Shown here: piece by piece, positions 19,192 through 29,436 of the stretch
Position numbering within the stretch: position 1 is the first letter of the stretch
Layout of the letters: each line of letters starts with the position of its first letter
Assembly: GCA_003222245.1 (NCBI GenBank)
Contig: QHVH01000007.1
Location: forward strand, 1-64,000
Length of the DNA stretch: 64,000 bases
Direction of reading: 5' to 3'
DNA from: Blastocatellia bacterium AA13
GTDB lineage: Bacteria > Acidobacteriota > Blastocatellia > UBA7656
Program-made: the position numbers and the translations under genes
The notes under the pieces: model-generated
Told to the model about the DNA's origin: nothing
The model's database searches: none
The model's input: only the letters and a program-made list of their open reading frames with translations

Positions 19192-20703
19192 TTGAGAATA
19201 ACTGTTGCCGACCAAGAGCACTGCAAGAAGGAATTAGTCGTCGAGTTTTCCTCAGACGAAGTAAAGGGCGAAACGGACCGTGTAGCGGCCCAGCTCGCGC
19301 GAAGCGTCAACGTACCCGGATTTCGTCCGGGCCATGTGCCAGTGTCAGTAATCAAAACGCGTTTCAAGAAGGACCTTTCCGATGAGGTGACATCGAACCT
19401 GTTGCCTCGCGGCTTCGCCGACGCGGTTCAGAAGAACGACCTCAAGGTGCTGGGCGAGCCCTCAGTGAGCGACGTGCGACATGGTCTGGATGGCTCGCTC
19501 GGTGCGACCATCAACGTCGAGGTCGCCCCTGAATTTGAACTCTCGAGCTACAAAGGACTCCCGCTCGTAAGAAAGGTCTACAAGGTAACTGATCGCGATG
19601 TTGACGCCGCGATCGAAGACCTCCAACAGCGTTATGCCGAAATGGTCCCCGTCGAGGATCGACCCTCGCAAGCCGGCGACTTTATCTCGGCTAATCTGGC
19701 AGGGTGGTTTCAGAATTCCGAAGGTGACGAACAGGATGCGGCGAGGAAAACGGCGGATGGCGAGACCGCCGATGGCGATACTGCTGATAAGCCGGCCGAT
19801 GCAAACGAAACACAAGCAGAAGAACCAAGATCAGACGAGGCTGGCGATGCAATCGAAGGCAAAGCCGATTCGGATGGGACCGGCGGCGGCGAACGCGAGC
19901 CCGATATTCCGGAGGCGCCTTTCAACGTACAGTTGGGCCAGAAAGGCCTGATCGCGGATTTTAATGAAGCCTTTTTGGGGGTCAATGTCGGAGACGAGAG
20001 AGATTTCATCGTCAATTATCCGAAGGACTACCACTCCGAGAGATTCGCGGGCAAAGCGGTTCGCTATAAAGGCGAAGTCGCCTCGATCAACATCAAAGAG
20101 CCTCCCGACGTGCCGGAGATGCTCAAGCTCATTTCCGATGAAGAGAAGACTGTTGAGGAGTTTCGAAGCGAGCTCAGGTCGCAGCTCGAGGTGCAGGCTG
20201 AATCAAAATCGAAAGAGCAGTTTAACAACGCGCTGCTCGATCTTCTCTTGGACCGGAATCGATTCGAGCTTCCGTCGGGAATAGTGGCGCTGGAGACCCG
20301 ATCTCGAATGACTTCGCTTATACAGCAGTGGTCGCGAGGCGGAGTCGATTTCAGAAAGCTCAACATCAAGTGGGACCAGTTTCAGGAGGCGCAACAAAAG
20401 GGCGTTGAGAGAGATTTCAAAGCTTCCTTTATCCTGGATCGCATTGCCGACCTCGAAGGAATAACAGTTACCGACGAAGAAATTGACGAGCGTATTCAGG
20501 CAGCAGCGGCAAGCACGGGGGAAGACCCCGCTGTTTTGAGAGCACGCTTGACAAAGGAAAAAGCCGTGGCTAGTATGAAAGCGCAGGTCAGAAATGAAAG
20601 AGCTCTGGATCTTTTGATTGCTTCCGCCGACGTTCGAGTCGAGGAGGTGGACGGGTTGAACGAGGCGGCCACTAAGAGCGGCGAGGGCGAGCAAGGAGCA
20701 TAA
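19192..20703 (+). CDS. tig: Trigger factor (ribosome-bound chaperone) with acidic insertion
   Basis: 503 residues from a TTG start preceded by AAAGG. The N-terminal ribosome-binding domain carries the signature GFRPGHVP at residues 43-50. The FKBP-like prolyl-isomerase domain begins near residue 150 and is interrupted by an acidic, low-complexity stretch at about 176-238 made of Asp, Glu, Ala, Gly and Thr, with repeats such as ADGETADGDTAD. FKBP sequence resumes at FNVQLGQKGL and GVNVGDERDF. The C-terminal chaperone arms occupy the rest. Most trigger factors are 420-450 residues, and the insertion accounts for the excess. The gene heads the tig-clpP-clpX-lon cluster, a common arrangement. Confidence 0.95.
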   Translation: MRITVADQEHCKKELVVEFSSDEVKGETDRVAAQLARSVNVPGFRPGHVPVSVIKTRFKKDLSDEVTSNLLPRGFADAVQKNDLKVLGEPSVSDVRHGLDGSLGATINVEVAPEFELSSYKGLPLVRKVYKVTDRDVDAAIEDLQQRYAEMVPVEDRPSQAGDFISANLAGWFQNSEGDEQDAARKTADGETADGDTADKPADANETQAEEPRSDEAGDAIEGKADSDGTGGGEREPDIPEAPFNVQLGQKGLIADFNEAFLGVNVGDERDFIVNYPKDYHSERFAGKAVRYKGEVASINIKEPPDVPEMLKLISDEEKTVEEFRSELRSQLEVQAESKSKEQFNNALLDLLLDRNRFELPSGIVALETRSRMTSLIQQWSRGGVDFRKLNIKWDQFQEAQQKGVERDFKASFILDRIADLEGITVTDEEIDERIQAAAASTGEDPAVLRARLTKEKAVASMKAQVRNERALDLLIASADVRVEEVDGLNEAATKSGEGEQGA

Positions 20704-20818
20704 GAGGGAGCTCTGGATTGACATGCTGCTCTATCGTTCGAGTTACCCCCGCATCGATTCACACAGTTTGTCCTTTCGAAGGAACTGGTTCATTAAATCT
20801 CGATCGTAATATCAAATC

Positions 20819-21469
20819 ATGAGCGTAGTATCTGAGTCTATGACTTCCGGTCCAGTGGGTTTTGCTCGATCACCTCATGCCGCTCTCGTACCGATGGTGG
20901 TGGAGCAGACCGCGCGCGGCGAGCGCGCCTTTGATATCTATTCAAGGCTTCTCAAAGACAACATCATATTCATCGGTACTCCTATCGATGACAACATAGC
21001 CAATCTCATAGTGGCTCAGCTTCTGTTTCTGGAAGCCGAGGATCCCGATCGCGACATTTCACTCTACATAAACAGTCCCGGCGGTTCCATAACCGCTGGC
21101 CTCGCCATCTATGATACGATGCAGTTCATCAAACCCGATCTAATCACTTTTTGCCTCGGTCAATGCGCGTCGATGGGATCGCTTCTTCTGGCGGCTGGCG
21201 CGGCCGGAAAGCGATTTGCACTTCCAAATTCTCGAATCCTCATACATCAACCTTCAATAATGGGCGGGATATCCGGTCAAGCAAGCGATATTAAGATTCA
21301 CGCCGAAGAGATCATGCGGATGAGGGAACTAACCAGCCAAATTCTAGCCAAGCACACGGGGCAGGACATCGAGACGATCGAAAGGGACGTAGAGCGCGAC
21401 CGGATAATGAACGCGTATCAGGCCAAGGAGTACGGACTCGTTGATCAGGTTATCTCTCATCGAGAGTAA
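20819..21469 (+). CDS. clpP: ATP-dependent Clp protease proteolytic subunit
   Basis: 216 residues. The catalytic Ser118 lies in GQCASMGS and His143 in LIHQPS, with the Asp in the block [10 protein letters not shown]. The N-terminal segment around [20 protein letters not shown] is the normal ClpP processing and axial-loop region. It forms the tetradecameric serine-protease chamber used with ClpX. 43 bases separate it from clpX on the same strand. A TTGACA at 20718 upstream is followed by only a poor -10, so the promoter is uncertain. Confidence 0.97.
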   Translation: MSVVSESMTSGPVGFARSPHAALVPMVVEQTARGERAFDIYSRLLKDNIIFIGTPIDDNIANLIVAQLLFLEAEDPDRDISLYINSPGGSITAGLAIYDTMQFIKPDLITFCLGQCASMGSLLLAAGAAGKRFALPNSRILIHQPSIMGGISGQASDIKIHAEEIMRMRELTSQILAKHTGQDIETIERDVERDRIMNAYQAKEYGLVDQVISHRE

Positions 21470-21512
21470 GGACCGGCAGGGTAGACGAATTTTCGATCAG
21501 AAAGAGTGATGA

Positions 21513-22745
21513 ATGAGACGAGGCGAGGATACACTACGCTGTTCTTTTTGTGGAAAATCTCAAAATGAAGTCAAAAAACTCATAGCGGGACCCACCGTAT
21601 ATATCTGCAACGAGTGCATCGATATTTGCAATGAGATCATTACCGATGATCAACAGCAGGAAACCGCCGCGCGGCGGCCGCCTCTTCCGAAACCGGTCGA
21701 GATCAAGGAATTCCTCGACGACTACGTAATAGGACAGGACGAAACCAAGAAAAAACTGGCGGTCGCGGTCTATCAGCACTACAAGCGAATAGACATGATC
21801 AAGCGCCGCTCCTCCGACGTTGAAATCCAAAAATCCAACATAATGTTGATCGGGCCCACCGGGACCGGGAAAACGCTGCTTGCGCAGACCCTTGCGAGAA
21901 TGCTCAACGTGCCGTTTTCCATCGTGGATGCGACGACTCTGACCGAGGCCGGTTATGTGGGCGAGGACGTAGAGAACATCATTCTTAAACTGCTCCAGTC
22001 AGCCAACGGCGACATCGAACGCGCGCAGACCGGAATAATCTATATCGATGAGATTGATAAAATTTGCCGCAAGGATGAGAACCCTTCGATCACTCGTGAT
22101 GTTTCAGGCGAAGGGGTTCAGCAGGCTCTTCTGAAGATCCTTGAAGGTACGGTGGCCAACGTACCGCCCCAGGGAGGGCGCAAACACCCGCACCAGGAAT
22201 TCTTTCCGGTCGACACCACCAACATACTCTTCATTTGCGGCGGCGCATTCGTAGGGCTCGAAAAGGTGGTTGAAAAGAGAATCGGCAAAAAGGCGCTTGG
22301 CTTCAATGCCAACGTCAAGAGCGTGCTTAAGCGGCGGATCAGCGATACGCTGGCTCAGATCGAGCCGGAAGACCTGATAAAATTCGGCTTGATTCCGGAA
22401 TTCGTCGGGCGGCTTCCGGTCGTGGGAACGCTCCACGAACTGGATGAAGCAGCGATGGTTGAAATTCTGACGCAGCCGAAGAACGCGCTTGTAAAACAGT
22501 ATCAGAAGCTCTTCGAGTACGAGGGCGTCAAACTCCGCTTCACGGACGAAGCTTTGGTCGCGGTGGCTCGAATGGCTTGCGAACGAAAAGTCGGAGCACG
22601 CGGATTGCGAATGATCCTGGAAGAGCTGATGCTAGACGTCATGTACATGCTTCCGTCATACAAGAAGGTCAAGGAATTCGTTTTGACCGGCGAGATGGTG
22701 GAAACGCGTAGAGCGTCGTTCCCGGTGCTGGAGAAGGCGGGATAG
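21513..22745 (+). CDS. clpX: ATP-dependent Clp protease ATP-binding subunit ClpX
   Basis: 410 residues. The N-terminal C4 zinc-binding dimerisation domain has pairs CSFC and CNEC. Walker A GPTGTGKT lies near residue 115 and Walker [10 protein letters not shown] near 180. The pore-2 loop RKHP ([10 protein letters not shown]), sensor regions, and a ClpP-contacting LGF loop (KKALGF) are present. It unfolds tagged substrates and feeds them to ClpP. All key motifs are intact, in contrast to the Lon encoded just downstream. Confidence 0.97.
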   Translation: MRRGEDTLRCSFCGKSQNEVKKLIAGPTVYICNECIDICNEIITDDQQQETAARRPPLPKPVEIKEFLDDYVIGQDETKKKLAVAVYQHYKRIDMIKRRSSDVEIQKSNIMLIGPTGTGKTLLAQTLARMLNVPFSIVDATTLTEAGYVGEDVENIILKLLQSANGDIERAQTGIIYIDEIDKICRKDENPSITRDVSGEGVQQALLKILEGTVANVPPQGGRKHPHQEFFPVDTTNILFICGGAFVGLEKVVEKRIGKKALGFNANVKSVLKRRISDTLAQIEPEDLIKFGLIPEFVGRLPVVGTLHELDEAAMVEILTQPKNALVKQYQKLFEYEGVKLRFTDEALVAVARMACERKVGARGLRMILEELMLDVMYMLPSYKKVKEFVLTGEMVETRRASFPVLEKAG

Positions 22746-22848
22746 CATATCCCAGCTTGATCACCGGGTCGTTCGCGAAGGCCGTGAGTTAGTCTGACTT
22801 TGGATGAAGGCTCCTCCTCCATCTTTCGGCTGCCTGGTAAGCGATGCG

Positions 22849-23000
22849 AGTGAAGTTCGGGATCTGGAGTGAAGTTCGGGATCTGGAGTGAAGTTCGGGA
22901 TCTGGAGTGAAGTTCGGGATCTGGAGTGAAGTTCGGGATCTGGAGTGAAGTTCGGGATCTGGAGTGAAGTTCGGGATCTGGAGTGAAGTTCGGGATCTGG
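22849..23000. repeat. Eight perfect tandem copies of a 19-bp unit upstream of lon
   Basis: The unit AGTGAAGTTCGGGATCTGG is repeated eight times without a single mismatch (8 x 19 = 152 bp). The array starts 103 bp after the clpX stop and ends 10 bp before the lon ATG. Nineteen is not a multiple of three, so the array is not built to encode protein. Each copy contains GGAG across the junction with the next. Perfect identity suggests recent expansion and probable copy-number variation between strains. Confidence 0.97.
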
Positions 23001-23010
23001 GACGATAACG

Positions 23011-25254
23011 ATGAATGAGTTCACTGACAACACGCCTAACGACGTCGTGCGATGTCCTATGGTGCCCATCCGGGACGTAGTCGTTTTCCCATACACGATG
23101 GTCGCCTTTGTAATCGGACGGCCGGCCAGCGTGCGCGCCCTTGAATCGGCGCTTAAAGGCGATAAGACTATATTTCTGGCTACTCAGCACGACGCAACCG
23201 TCGATGAGCCCGGCGTCGACCAGGTCTATACCGTAGGAACAATCGCGAGAATAACTCACAACGTCAGACTGCCCGATGGAAATATTAAGGTCATGGTCGA
23301 GGGCGTCGAGCGCGCGCGCTTCGTTCGAATCGAGGACAACGGCGAGTATTGGACCGCTACGCTCCGCAAAGCCGCCCATACGCCTGAGCCGCGGTCGCGG
23401 GTTAACGCACTGGTCGGGCGCGTAAGCTCGCTGGTCGATCAATACGTGCGCCAGTACACCGACCTTGCCAACCCGGAGACTTTGACCGCCGCCTTGCGCA
23501 ATGACGATCCTGCCCGACTGTGCGACACCGTTTCATCCAATCTCAAAATAGCGGTTGAGGATAAACAGGGCCTTCTCGAAATATTCTCACTTCAGGACAG
23601 ACTCGTCAGGCTCGTAGAAGTCCTGGAGATCGAGCTGGAAAAAATCCAGGTTGATCGCGCTATACACGGCCGCGTAAAGCGGCAGATGGAGCGCGCTCAA
23701 AAAGAGTACTACCTTAACGAGAAGATCAAGGCGATTCACAAAGAATTGGGGCGCAAAGACGAAAAAGCCGAGCTTGAAGAGCTGAAACAGAAGATCGAAG
23801 CGGCAGGCATGCCTAAGGACGCTCACGAAAAAGCCATGGCGGAGCTTCGCCGGCTCGAGCAGATGCCTCCCATGTCCGCCGAGAGCACGGTATCAAGAAA
23901 CTACCTCGATTGGCTGCTCGCGGTGCCCTGGAAAGAAAAGACCGAAGAGGTTCGCGATATTCGAGCCGCTCAGGAGATCCTGGACGCCGATCACTTCGGG
24001 CTTGAGAAGGTAAAAGATCGCATACTCGAATATCTCGCCGTCCGGCAACTCGTGGAGAAACCCCGCGGATCCATTCTCTGCTTTGTCGGGCCTCCTGGAG
24101 TGGGCAAAACCAGCCTCGGGAAATCGATTGCCAAAGCTACCGGCAGGAAGTTTGTCCGTCTTAGCCTCGGCGGCGTCCGCGACGAAGCAGAGATCAGGGG
24201 TCATCGCCGCACCTATATCGGAGCGCTTCCCGGCCAGATCATTCAAATGATGAAAAAGGCGGGTACGATAAACCCGTTAATGATGCTGGACGAAGTCGAT
24301 AAACTGGGAATGGATTTTCGCGGAGATCCATCCGCGGCGCTCCTCGAAGTGCTGGACCCGGAGCAGAATTCCACATTCCACGATCACTATCTCGACGTTG
24401 AGTACGATCTGTCGCAGGTTATGTTTATAGCGACCGGAAACGTACTGCATACTATTCCGCCCGCCTTGCAAGACCGGCTCGAGATAATAAGGCTGCCGGG
24501 TTATACCGAACGGGAAAAGCTCGAGATCGCCAAAAGGCATCTCGTTAAAAAACAGCTTGAAGCGAATGGGATCAGGGAGGAGCAGGTTCAGTTCGCCGAC
24601 GACGCTTATACAACTATCTCTCAGTTTTACACGCGAGAAGCCGGCGTTCGCAATCTGGAGCGCGAGATCGCCGCGGTTCTGCGCAAGATCGCTCGCCAAA
24701 TCCTGAGCTCGGACGATGCCGACGGTTTCAAGACAATAATCACAGCGGAAGCAGTGAAAGAACTTCTGGGACCGACCAGATTCAGGCCGCAAGCGGCAAT
24801 CGAAAGAAACGAGATTGGCGTCTCGACCGGACTTGCGTGGACCGAAGCCGGCGGAGAAGTGCTTCACATCGAAGCGACGCTGATGCCTGGCCGCGGCAAC
24901 GTAACTCTTACGGGCAAGCTCGGAGAGGTGATGCAGGAATCCGCGCACGCCGCTCTCTCGTGTGTGCGGGCGCGCTCGAAGAGCCTTGGACTCGCTTCCG
25001 ACTTCTATAAGAAACTCGACTTGCATCTTCATGTGCCGGAGGGAGCGATTCCAAAGGACGATCTGGTAGAAGTGCCGGACGACGTGAAACAGGCGCTTGG
25101 CATCCACACCGCTGAATATATAGACGATGTATGGAGCATAGCGCTCGAATTGCCCCTGTCGAAGGATAAACCAGAAGTCGACAGGACGCCGGTTCCGATC
25201 TGGGGGCAACCGCCGTCAGGCGACGCCCCTTCCAGCAACCAGGTTATCGAGTAA
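23011..25254 (+). CDS. lon: Lon protease homologue lacking the catalytic Ser-Lys segment
   Basis: 747 residues. The N-terminal LAN domain begins [15 protein letters not shown] coiled-coil region (about 190-280) is followed by the AAA+ module with Walker [13 protein letters not shown] near residue 360, Walker [11 protein letters not shown] near 425, and [11 protein letters not shown]. The protease domain starts normally ([50 protein letters not shown]). After PKD at residues 681-683 it jumps to [20 protein letters not shown], which is the family's far C-terminal segment. The intervening stretch of roughly 65 residues, which in Lon proteins holds the GPSAG serine and the TGEI...GGxKEK lysine, is absent. 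The reading frame is intact. As encoded the protein could bind ATP and unfold substrates but should not hydrolyse peptides. An assembly error cannot be excluded. Confidence 0.93.
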   Translation: MNEFTDNTPNDVVRCPMVPIRDVVVFPYTMVAFVIGRPASVRALESALKGDKTIFLATQHDATVDEPGVDQVYTVGTIARITHNVRLPDGNIKVMVEGVERARFVRIEDNGEYWTATLRKAAHTPEPRSRVNALVGRVSSLVDQYVRQYTDLANPETLTAALRNDDPARLCDTVSSNLKIAVEDKQGLLEIFSLQDRLVRLVEVLEIELEKIQVDRAIHGRVKRQMERAQKEYYLNEKIKAIHKELGRKDEKAELEELKQKIEAAGMPKDAHEKAMAELRRLEQMPPMSAESTVSRNYLDWLLAVPWKEKTEEVRDIRAAQEILDADHFGLEKVKDRILEYLAVRQLVEKPRGSILCFVGPPGVGKTSLGKSIAKATGRKFVRLSLGGVRDEAEIRGHRRTYIGALPGQIIQMMKKAGTINPLMMLDEVDKLGMDFRGDPSAALLEVLDPEQNSTFHDHYLDVEYDLSQVMFIATGNVLHTIPPALQDRLEIIRLPGYTEREKLEIAKRHLVKKQLEANGIREEQVQFADDAYTTISQFYTREAGVRNLEREIAAVLRKIARQILSSDDADGFKTIITAEAVKELLGPTRFRPQAAIERNEIGVSTGLAWTEAGGEVLHIEATLMPGRGNVTLTGKLGEVMQESAHAALSCVRARSKSLGLASDFYKKLDLHLHVPEGAIPKDDLVEVPDDVKQALGIHTAEYIDDVWSIALELPLSKDKPEVDRTPVPIWGQPPSGDAPSSNQVIE

Positions 25255-25376
25255 ACGGAGGCGCGTCCTCCTAAAACGCTGCGCCATAAACGGCGCCTTA
25301 CTTACTGCGTTCCCGATACCCCTGATCATTCAATCTGTTTTTTTTCGGCGATCAGAACCTTTTATTTTGTCGGCCG

Positions 25377-25952
25377 ATGAGAATTAAGAGCGCGGTTTTC
25401 GTAACGAGTGCACCCGGACCTGAACAATATCCACGTGATGGAAGGCCGGAGATAGCCTTTATCGGCAGATCTAATGTAGGCAAGTCAAGCTTGATCAACA
25501 GTCTGTTGGATAGCAAGGGACTTGCGCGGACCAGTTCGACTCCGGGACGCACTCAGCTAATCAATTTCTTTCTCATCAATGACTCTTTCTACTTTGTTGA
25601 TCTACCCGGCTATGGCTGGGCTCGCGCGCCGGAGCACATCCGACGCGCCTGGGGACCGATGGTGGAGCACTACCTTGCGACTCGATCAAACCTTGTGCTA
25701 TCAATTCTCATCACAGATTCGCGGCGCGGCCCCACCACCCTCGACCTGCAAATGAAAGAGTGGCTAATAGGAACCGGAAAGCCGTTTGTCGTGGTCTCAA
25801 CTAAATCCGACAAGCTCAGCGCCAATCAATTGAAGTCGGGCATGAATCAGGCACATAAATTGATCGGAACCACCGTTATCCCGTATTCGTCGGTGACCAG
25901 ACGCAACCGCGAAGCTGTATGGGCGCAAATCGCGAAGACGCTGGGCTCTTGA
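25377..25952 (+). CDS. engB: Ribosome biogenesis GTPase EngB/YsxC
   Basis: 191 residues of the YihA/YsxC family of GTPases, needed for 50S subunit maturation. G1 is GRSNVGKSSLIN, G2 the T in TPGRTQ, G3 DLPGYGWA, and G4 STKSDK. Its length and motif order are those of the family. The ATG at 25377 follows 122 bp of non-coding sequence after lon. The upstream region contains a run of eight T at 25338-25345. Confidence 0.95.
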   Translation: MRIKSAVFVTSAPGPEQYPRDGRPEIAFIGRSNVGKSSLINSLLDSKGLARTSSTPGRTQLINFFLINDSFYFVDLPGYGWARAPEHIRRAWGPMVEHYLATRSNLVLSILITDSRRGPTTLDLQMKEWLIGTGKPFVVVSTKSDKLSANQLKSGMNQAHKLIGTTVIPYSSVTRRNREAVWAQIAKTLGS

Positions 25953-26044
25953 CGACCTCACCCTTAGAAATTCCGTGAAGAAGAGCAGCTATTGACCCAC
26001 CAGAAACTAAACCGTACATCCCGACGCGGGCCTGCCAAGGACCG

Positions 26045-27385
26045 ATGGGTGTCGCGGATCAGAACACGGTCACCGCGGCCGGCGGCCCGAGACTGAAGAT
26101 TGCAGAGGAATTTATGGCAGAAGAAATAAATGAGTTGATGGACATAGGCGAACTGAAGGAGATGTCCATTTCAAAGCTAACCCAGATCGCGAAGGAATTG
26201 GATATTCCAGGCGCGACCGGAATGCGCAAGCAGGAGATCATCTTCAAAATCTTGCAGGCGCAAACCGAAAAATCCGGACTGATCTTTTCCGAAGGCGTGC
26301 TCGAAACGCTCCCCGACGGATTCGGATTCCTGCGAGCGCCGGATTACAACTACCTACCCGGGCCCGATGACATCTATGTCAGCCCATCCCAAATACGAAA
26401 ATTCGACCTGAGAACCGGGGACACCATTTCAGGACAGATACGGCCGCCGAAGGAAGGCGAACGATACTTCGCCCTGATTAAGGTCGAAGCGATCAATTTC
26501 GAGCCGCCGGAGATCGCTCGCGAACGCGTTTTCTTCGACAATCTGACCCCGCTTTATCCGGCCGAGAGGCTGCGCCTTGAAACCGATATGGACAATCTCG
26601 GCGCGCGAGTGCTCGATCTGATGACGCCGATTGGAAAGGGTCAACGCGCGCTCATCGTGGCCCCCCCTCGAACCGGCAAGACGATGCTCCTTCAGAACAT
26701 CGCGAATTCGATCACTCGCAATCACTCTGAAGTGACCTTGATCGTTCTCCTAATAGACGAGCGGCCTGAAGAAGTCACCGATATGCAGCGATCAGTTCAC
26801 GGCGAGGTTATCAGCTCGACCTTTGACGAACCGCCTACCCGCCACGTACAGGTCGCGGATATGGTCATTGAAAAAGCCAAGAGGCTCGTCGAGTACAAAC
26901 GCGACGTCGTGATCCTTCTCGATTCGATAACAAGGCTCGCGCGGGCGCATAACTCGGTCGTACCTCCGTCGGGCAAGATTCTGTCCGGCGGTATCGATTC
27001 AAACGCGCTCCAAAAACCGAAGCGGTTCTTTGGTTCGGCTCGTAATATTGAAGAAGGCGGCTCGCTCACGATAATCGCGACCGCATTGATCGATACGGGC
27101 TCGCGCATGGACGACGTGATCTTTGAAGAATTCAAGGGCACCGGCAACCTCGAGATAAACCTGGATCGCAAGTTGACGGAAAAACGCATCTTCCCCTCAA
27201 TGGACATCAACAAATCAAGCACGCGTAAGGAAGAGCTTCTCCATTCAGCGCAGGACCTCAATCGAATCTTCGTGCTCCGGCGCGTGCTCTCTCAGCTTTC
27301 AGCGACCGAAGCCATGGAATTGCTTCTGGACAAGCTGAGCAAGACAAAGTCGAACTCCGAGTTTCTCGATTCCATGCAGACATAG
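26045..27385 (+). CDS. rho: Transcription termination factor Rho
   Basis: 446 residues. A ribosome-binding AAGGA lies 5 bases before the ATG. The N-terminal Rho-N domain ([35 protein letters not shown], in two parts) is followed by the OSB RNA-binding domain with [15 protein letters not shown]. The ATPase has Walker [13 protein letters not shown], Walker B-like [15 protein letters not shown], and the Q/R loop and secondary RNA-binding site [20 protein letters not shown]. It is a hexameric helicase ending transcription of untranslated RNA. It appears monocistronic. Confidence 0.97.
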   Translation: MGVADQNTVTAAGGPRLKIAEEFMAEEINELMDIGELKEMSISKLTQIAKELDIPGATGMRKQEIIFKILQAQTEKSGLIFSEGVLETLPDGFGFLRAPDYNYLPGPDDIYVSPSQIRKFDLRTGDTISGQIRPPKEGERYFALIKVEAINFEPPEIARERVFFDNLTPLYPAERLRLETDMDNLGARVLDLMTPIGKGQRALIVAPPRTGKTMLLQNIANSITRNHSEVTLIVLLIDERPEEVTDMQRSVHGEVISSTFDEPPTRHVQVADMVIEKAKRLVEYKRDVVILLDSITRLARAHNSVVPPSGKILSGGIDSNALQKPKRFFGSARNIEEGGSLTIIATALIDTGSRMDDVIFEEFKGTGNLEINLDRKLTEKRIFPSMDINKSSTRKEELLHSAQDLNRIFVLRRVLSQLSATEAMELLLDKLSKTKSNSEFLDSMQT

Positions 27386-27433
27386 AACACCAACCGCGGG
27401 GTACATTACAGCTTTTCAACGGCAACCCTGGTC

Positions 27434-27453
27434 TCGCTGACGGCTGTCAGCGA
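27434..27453 (+). promoter_or_regulatory. Perfect 8-bp hairpin upstream of glgA
   Basis: TCGCTGAC, loop GGCT, GTCAGCGA lies between rho and glgA. No U-tract follows, so it may be a leader structure of glgA or a weak rho terminator. Confidence 0.4.
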
Positions 27454-27509
27454 AGACACTTCCGCGACTTTGGTTTCATACTACTATTAATCATGAGGAG
27501 AACTAACTA

Positions 27510-28958
27510 GTGAACATCCTTCTGGCCGCGAGCGAGGTAGTTCCTTACGCAAAGACCGGCGGACTCGCCGATGTGGCGGGCGCGCTGCCGAAGGCGCTTG
27601 CCCAGACCGGGCACAACGTCAGCGTGGTTATGCCGCGATACAACCTGCCAAAGATTAGCGGCCTCGGCGAACAGATGCCGGGAGCTCTCATGGTTCCTTT
27701 CGACTTCGAGCAACGCCCGGTTTCAGTCTTTGTAGATCGCTCCGGTCCAGTTCCCGTTTACTTCATTGATGCTCCGCAGTACTACTCTCGACCGGGACTT
27801 TACGGTGAACCGGACGACGCGGAGCGTTTTGGATTCTTCAGTCGAGCTGTTCTGGAGCTGGCAAAGGCGCTTGGAGAGCAGCTTGATATACTGCACCTCA
27901 ACGACTGGATGACCGGCCTCGCCTGTGCGTATCTCCGGACTGTTTATTCCAACGATCCTTTCTTCTCTCGGACCAAAACACTCTTCACAATTCATAACAT
28001 GGCGTTTCCCGGGGTCTTTTCACCCAGCCTGCTGCCGAAGCTCGACCTGCCGGAATGGCTGAATCGCACGGACGATGGAATCGAGTTCTATGGTGATGTG
28101 AGTTCCTTAAAGGCCGGGCTGGTTTTTGCGAATGCGATATCAACGGTCAGCCCAAAGTACAGCAAAGAAATCCAAACCGAAGAATTCGGGGAGAAGTTCG
28201 AAGGACTGCTCAGGGCTCGATCCCACGTCCTCTTCGGAATCCTCAACGGCGTCGACTATGACGAATGGGATCCTTCGAACGATTCGCTGATCGCGGCCCG
28301 CTATTCCCCTGACGACACCAGCGGCAAGACGGAGTGCAAGCGAGACCTTCTTCGAAGCTTCAGCTTGCCCGAAGACATTAACCGGCCAGTCATAGGGTGT
28401 ATTTCCCGCTTGTCCGATCAAAAGGGGTTCGATCTTATTCTGGATGTGGCGGACCGCCTGATGGATCGCGGCGCAATGCTCGTCGTATTGGGATCCGGCA
28501 GCGAGTACATCGAAAAGCGCTTGCGGGAGATTCGTGATCGGCGTCCTGGCCAGTTAGGACTGTACATAGGCTTTTCCAACGATCTTGCTCACAAGATCGA
28601 AGCGGGATCGGACATGTTCTTGATGCCATCGCGCTTCGAGCCCTGCGGGCTGAATCAAATGTACTCTCTCAGATATGGCGCCATCCCGATAGTCCGCGCG
28701 GCGGGCGGCCTCGACGACACCATAGTCAATTTCGACCGCACAACCCGACAGGGAAACGGATTCAAGTTCCACGAGTACGATTCAACACGCCTGTTGGAAA
28801 AAGCCTATGAGGCGCTGATGGTCTATGCCGATCAGGAGCTCTGGCGCGCCTTGATGCAAAACGCAATGCGGGCGGATTTCTCCTGGAAAGCATCCGCGGC
28901 CCGCTACGGCGAGCTTTATGAACGGCTCGCCGCGGACACCAGTGCGGTGGGCGTTTAA
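27510..28958 (+). CDS. glgA: Glycogen synthase (GT5)
   Basis: 482 residues from a GTG start with an AGGAG site. It transfers glucose from ADP-glucose (or UDP-glucose) to the growing alpha-1,4-glucan. The N-terminal KTGGLADV motif binds the sugar nucleotide. TIHNMAFPGVF and NGVDYDEWDP are family signatures. The C-terminal GT-B half carries SRLSDQKGFDLI and the retaining-transferase motif SRFEPCGLNQMYSLRYG. Together with the GH15 enzyme at 14.5 kb it indicates alpha-glucan storage metabolism. Confidence 0.95.
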   Translation: MNILLAASEVVPYAKTGGLADVAGALPKALAQTGHNVSVVMPRYNLPKISGLGEQMPGALMVPFDFEQRPVSVFVDRSGPVPVYFIDAPQYYSRPGLYGEPDDAERFGFFSRAVLELAKALGEQLDILHLNDWMTGLACAYLRTVYSNDPFFSRTKTLFTIHNMAFPGVFSPSLLPKLDLPEWLNRTDDGIEFYGDVSSLKAGLVFANAISTVSPKYSKEIQTEEFGEKFEGLLRARSHVLFGILNGVDYDEWDPSNDSLIAARYSPDDTSGKTECKRDLLRSFSLPEDINRPVIGCISRLSDQKGFDLILDVADRLMDRGAMLVVLGSGSEYIEKRLREIRDRRPGQLGLYIGFSNDLAHKIEAGSDMFLMPSRFEPCGLNQMYSLRYGAIPIVRAAGGLDDTIVNFDRTTRQGNGFKFHEYDSTRLLEKAYEALMVYADQELWRALMQNAMRADFSWKASAARYGELYERLAADTSAVGV

Positions 28959-29011
28959 ACCGGGACCTGCTATTATTCTTCATTGCTGGAACGACTACTG
29001 TGGAGGAACCT

Positions 29012-29344
29012 ATGAGCGACTTTGTGAGTGAGGTAACGGATAACACGTTCGAACAGGAAGTCATTAGAGCCGACAAGCCGGTGCTCGTCGATTTCTGGGC
29101 CGAATGGTGTCAGCCGTGTAAGATGCTGGCTCCCACCGTCGAGTCAGTTGCGCAAAAATACGCCGATAAGGCTAAAGTAGTGAAGCTCAACGTCGACGAC
29201 AGCGGCGCAACCGCTCAACGATACGGAATTAAGGGGATCCCGACCCTCATCCTGTTTAAGGGCGGCAACGAAGCGGATCGCGTCGTGGGCACCACATCCA
29301 AAGAAAACATCTCCAGGATGATCGACCGCGCTCTTGGCAACTAA
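29012..29344 (+). CDS. trxA: Thioredoxin with CQPC active site
   Basis: 110 residues. The ATG at 29012 is chosen over a GTG at 29000 because GGAGG lies 5 bases before it. A complete thioredoxin fold is seen: the VLVDFWAEWCQPCKML active-site helix, the buried Asp in VDFWAEW, and the cis-Pro in KGIPTLILFKGG. The active site reads WCQPC instead of the usual WCGPC. The residue between the cysteines tunes redox potential and pKa, so this thioredoxin may differ in activity; that is inference. It follows glgA by 53 bases. Confidence 0.93.
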   Translation: MSDFVSEVTDNTFEQEVIRADKPVLVDFWAEWCQPCKMLAPTVESVAQKYADKAKVVKLNVDDSGATAQRYGIKGIPTLILFKGGNEADRVVGTTSKENISRMIDRALGN

Positions 29345-29360
29345 GTAAAAGAGGTCCGAT

Positions 29361-29397
29361 ATACAGGCGCATAGCAGTTCCAGCCGTGCGCCTGTAT
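29361..29397 (+). promoter_or_regulatory. 11-bp perfect stem-loop between trxA and purA
   Basis: ATACAGGCGCA (29361-29371) pairs perfectly with TGCGCCTGTAT (29387-29397) across a 15-base loop. It is 17 bases after the thioredoxin stop and 40 before purA. There is no U-tract, so it could be a leader element, a protein-binding palindrome, or an mRNA 3' stabiliser. Confidence 0.5.
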
Positions 29398-29436
29398 GTC
29401 TGTCTGGGTAGACTCAACTGAATCCATATCGGGAAT

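Noticed and set aside
22849-23000. Possible CRISPR array
   Set aside because: Units are contiguous and identical with no spacers; it is a simple tandem repeat.
22789-23442. Minus-strand frames encoding repeated [18 protein letters not shown]-type peptides
   Set aside because: They are translations of the 19-bp tandem array on the non-coding strand and run into the lon gene; no start signal or family.
25257-25271. GGAGG-CGCGT-CCTCC hairpin after lon as terminator
   Set aside because: Only 5 bp and not followed by a T-run.
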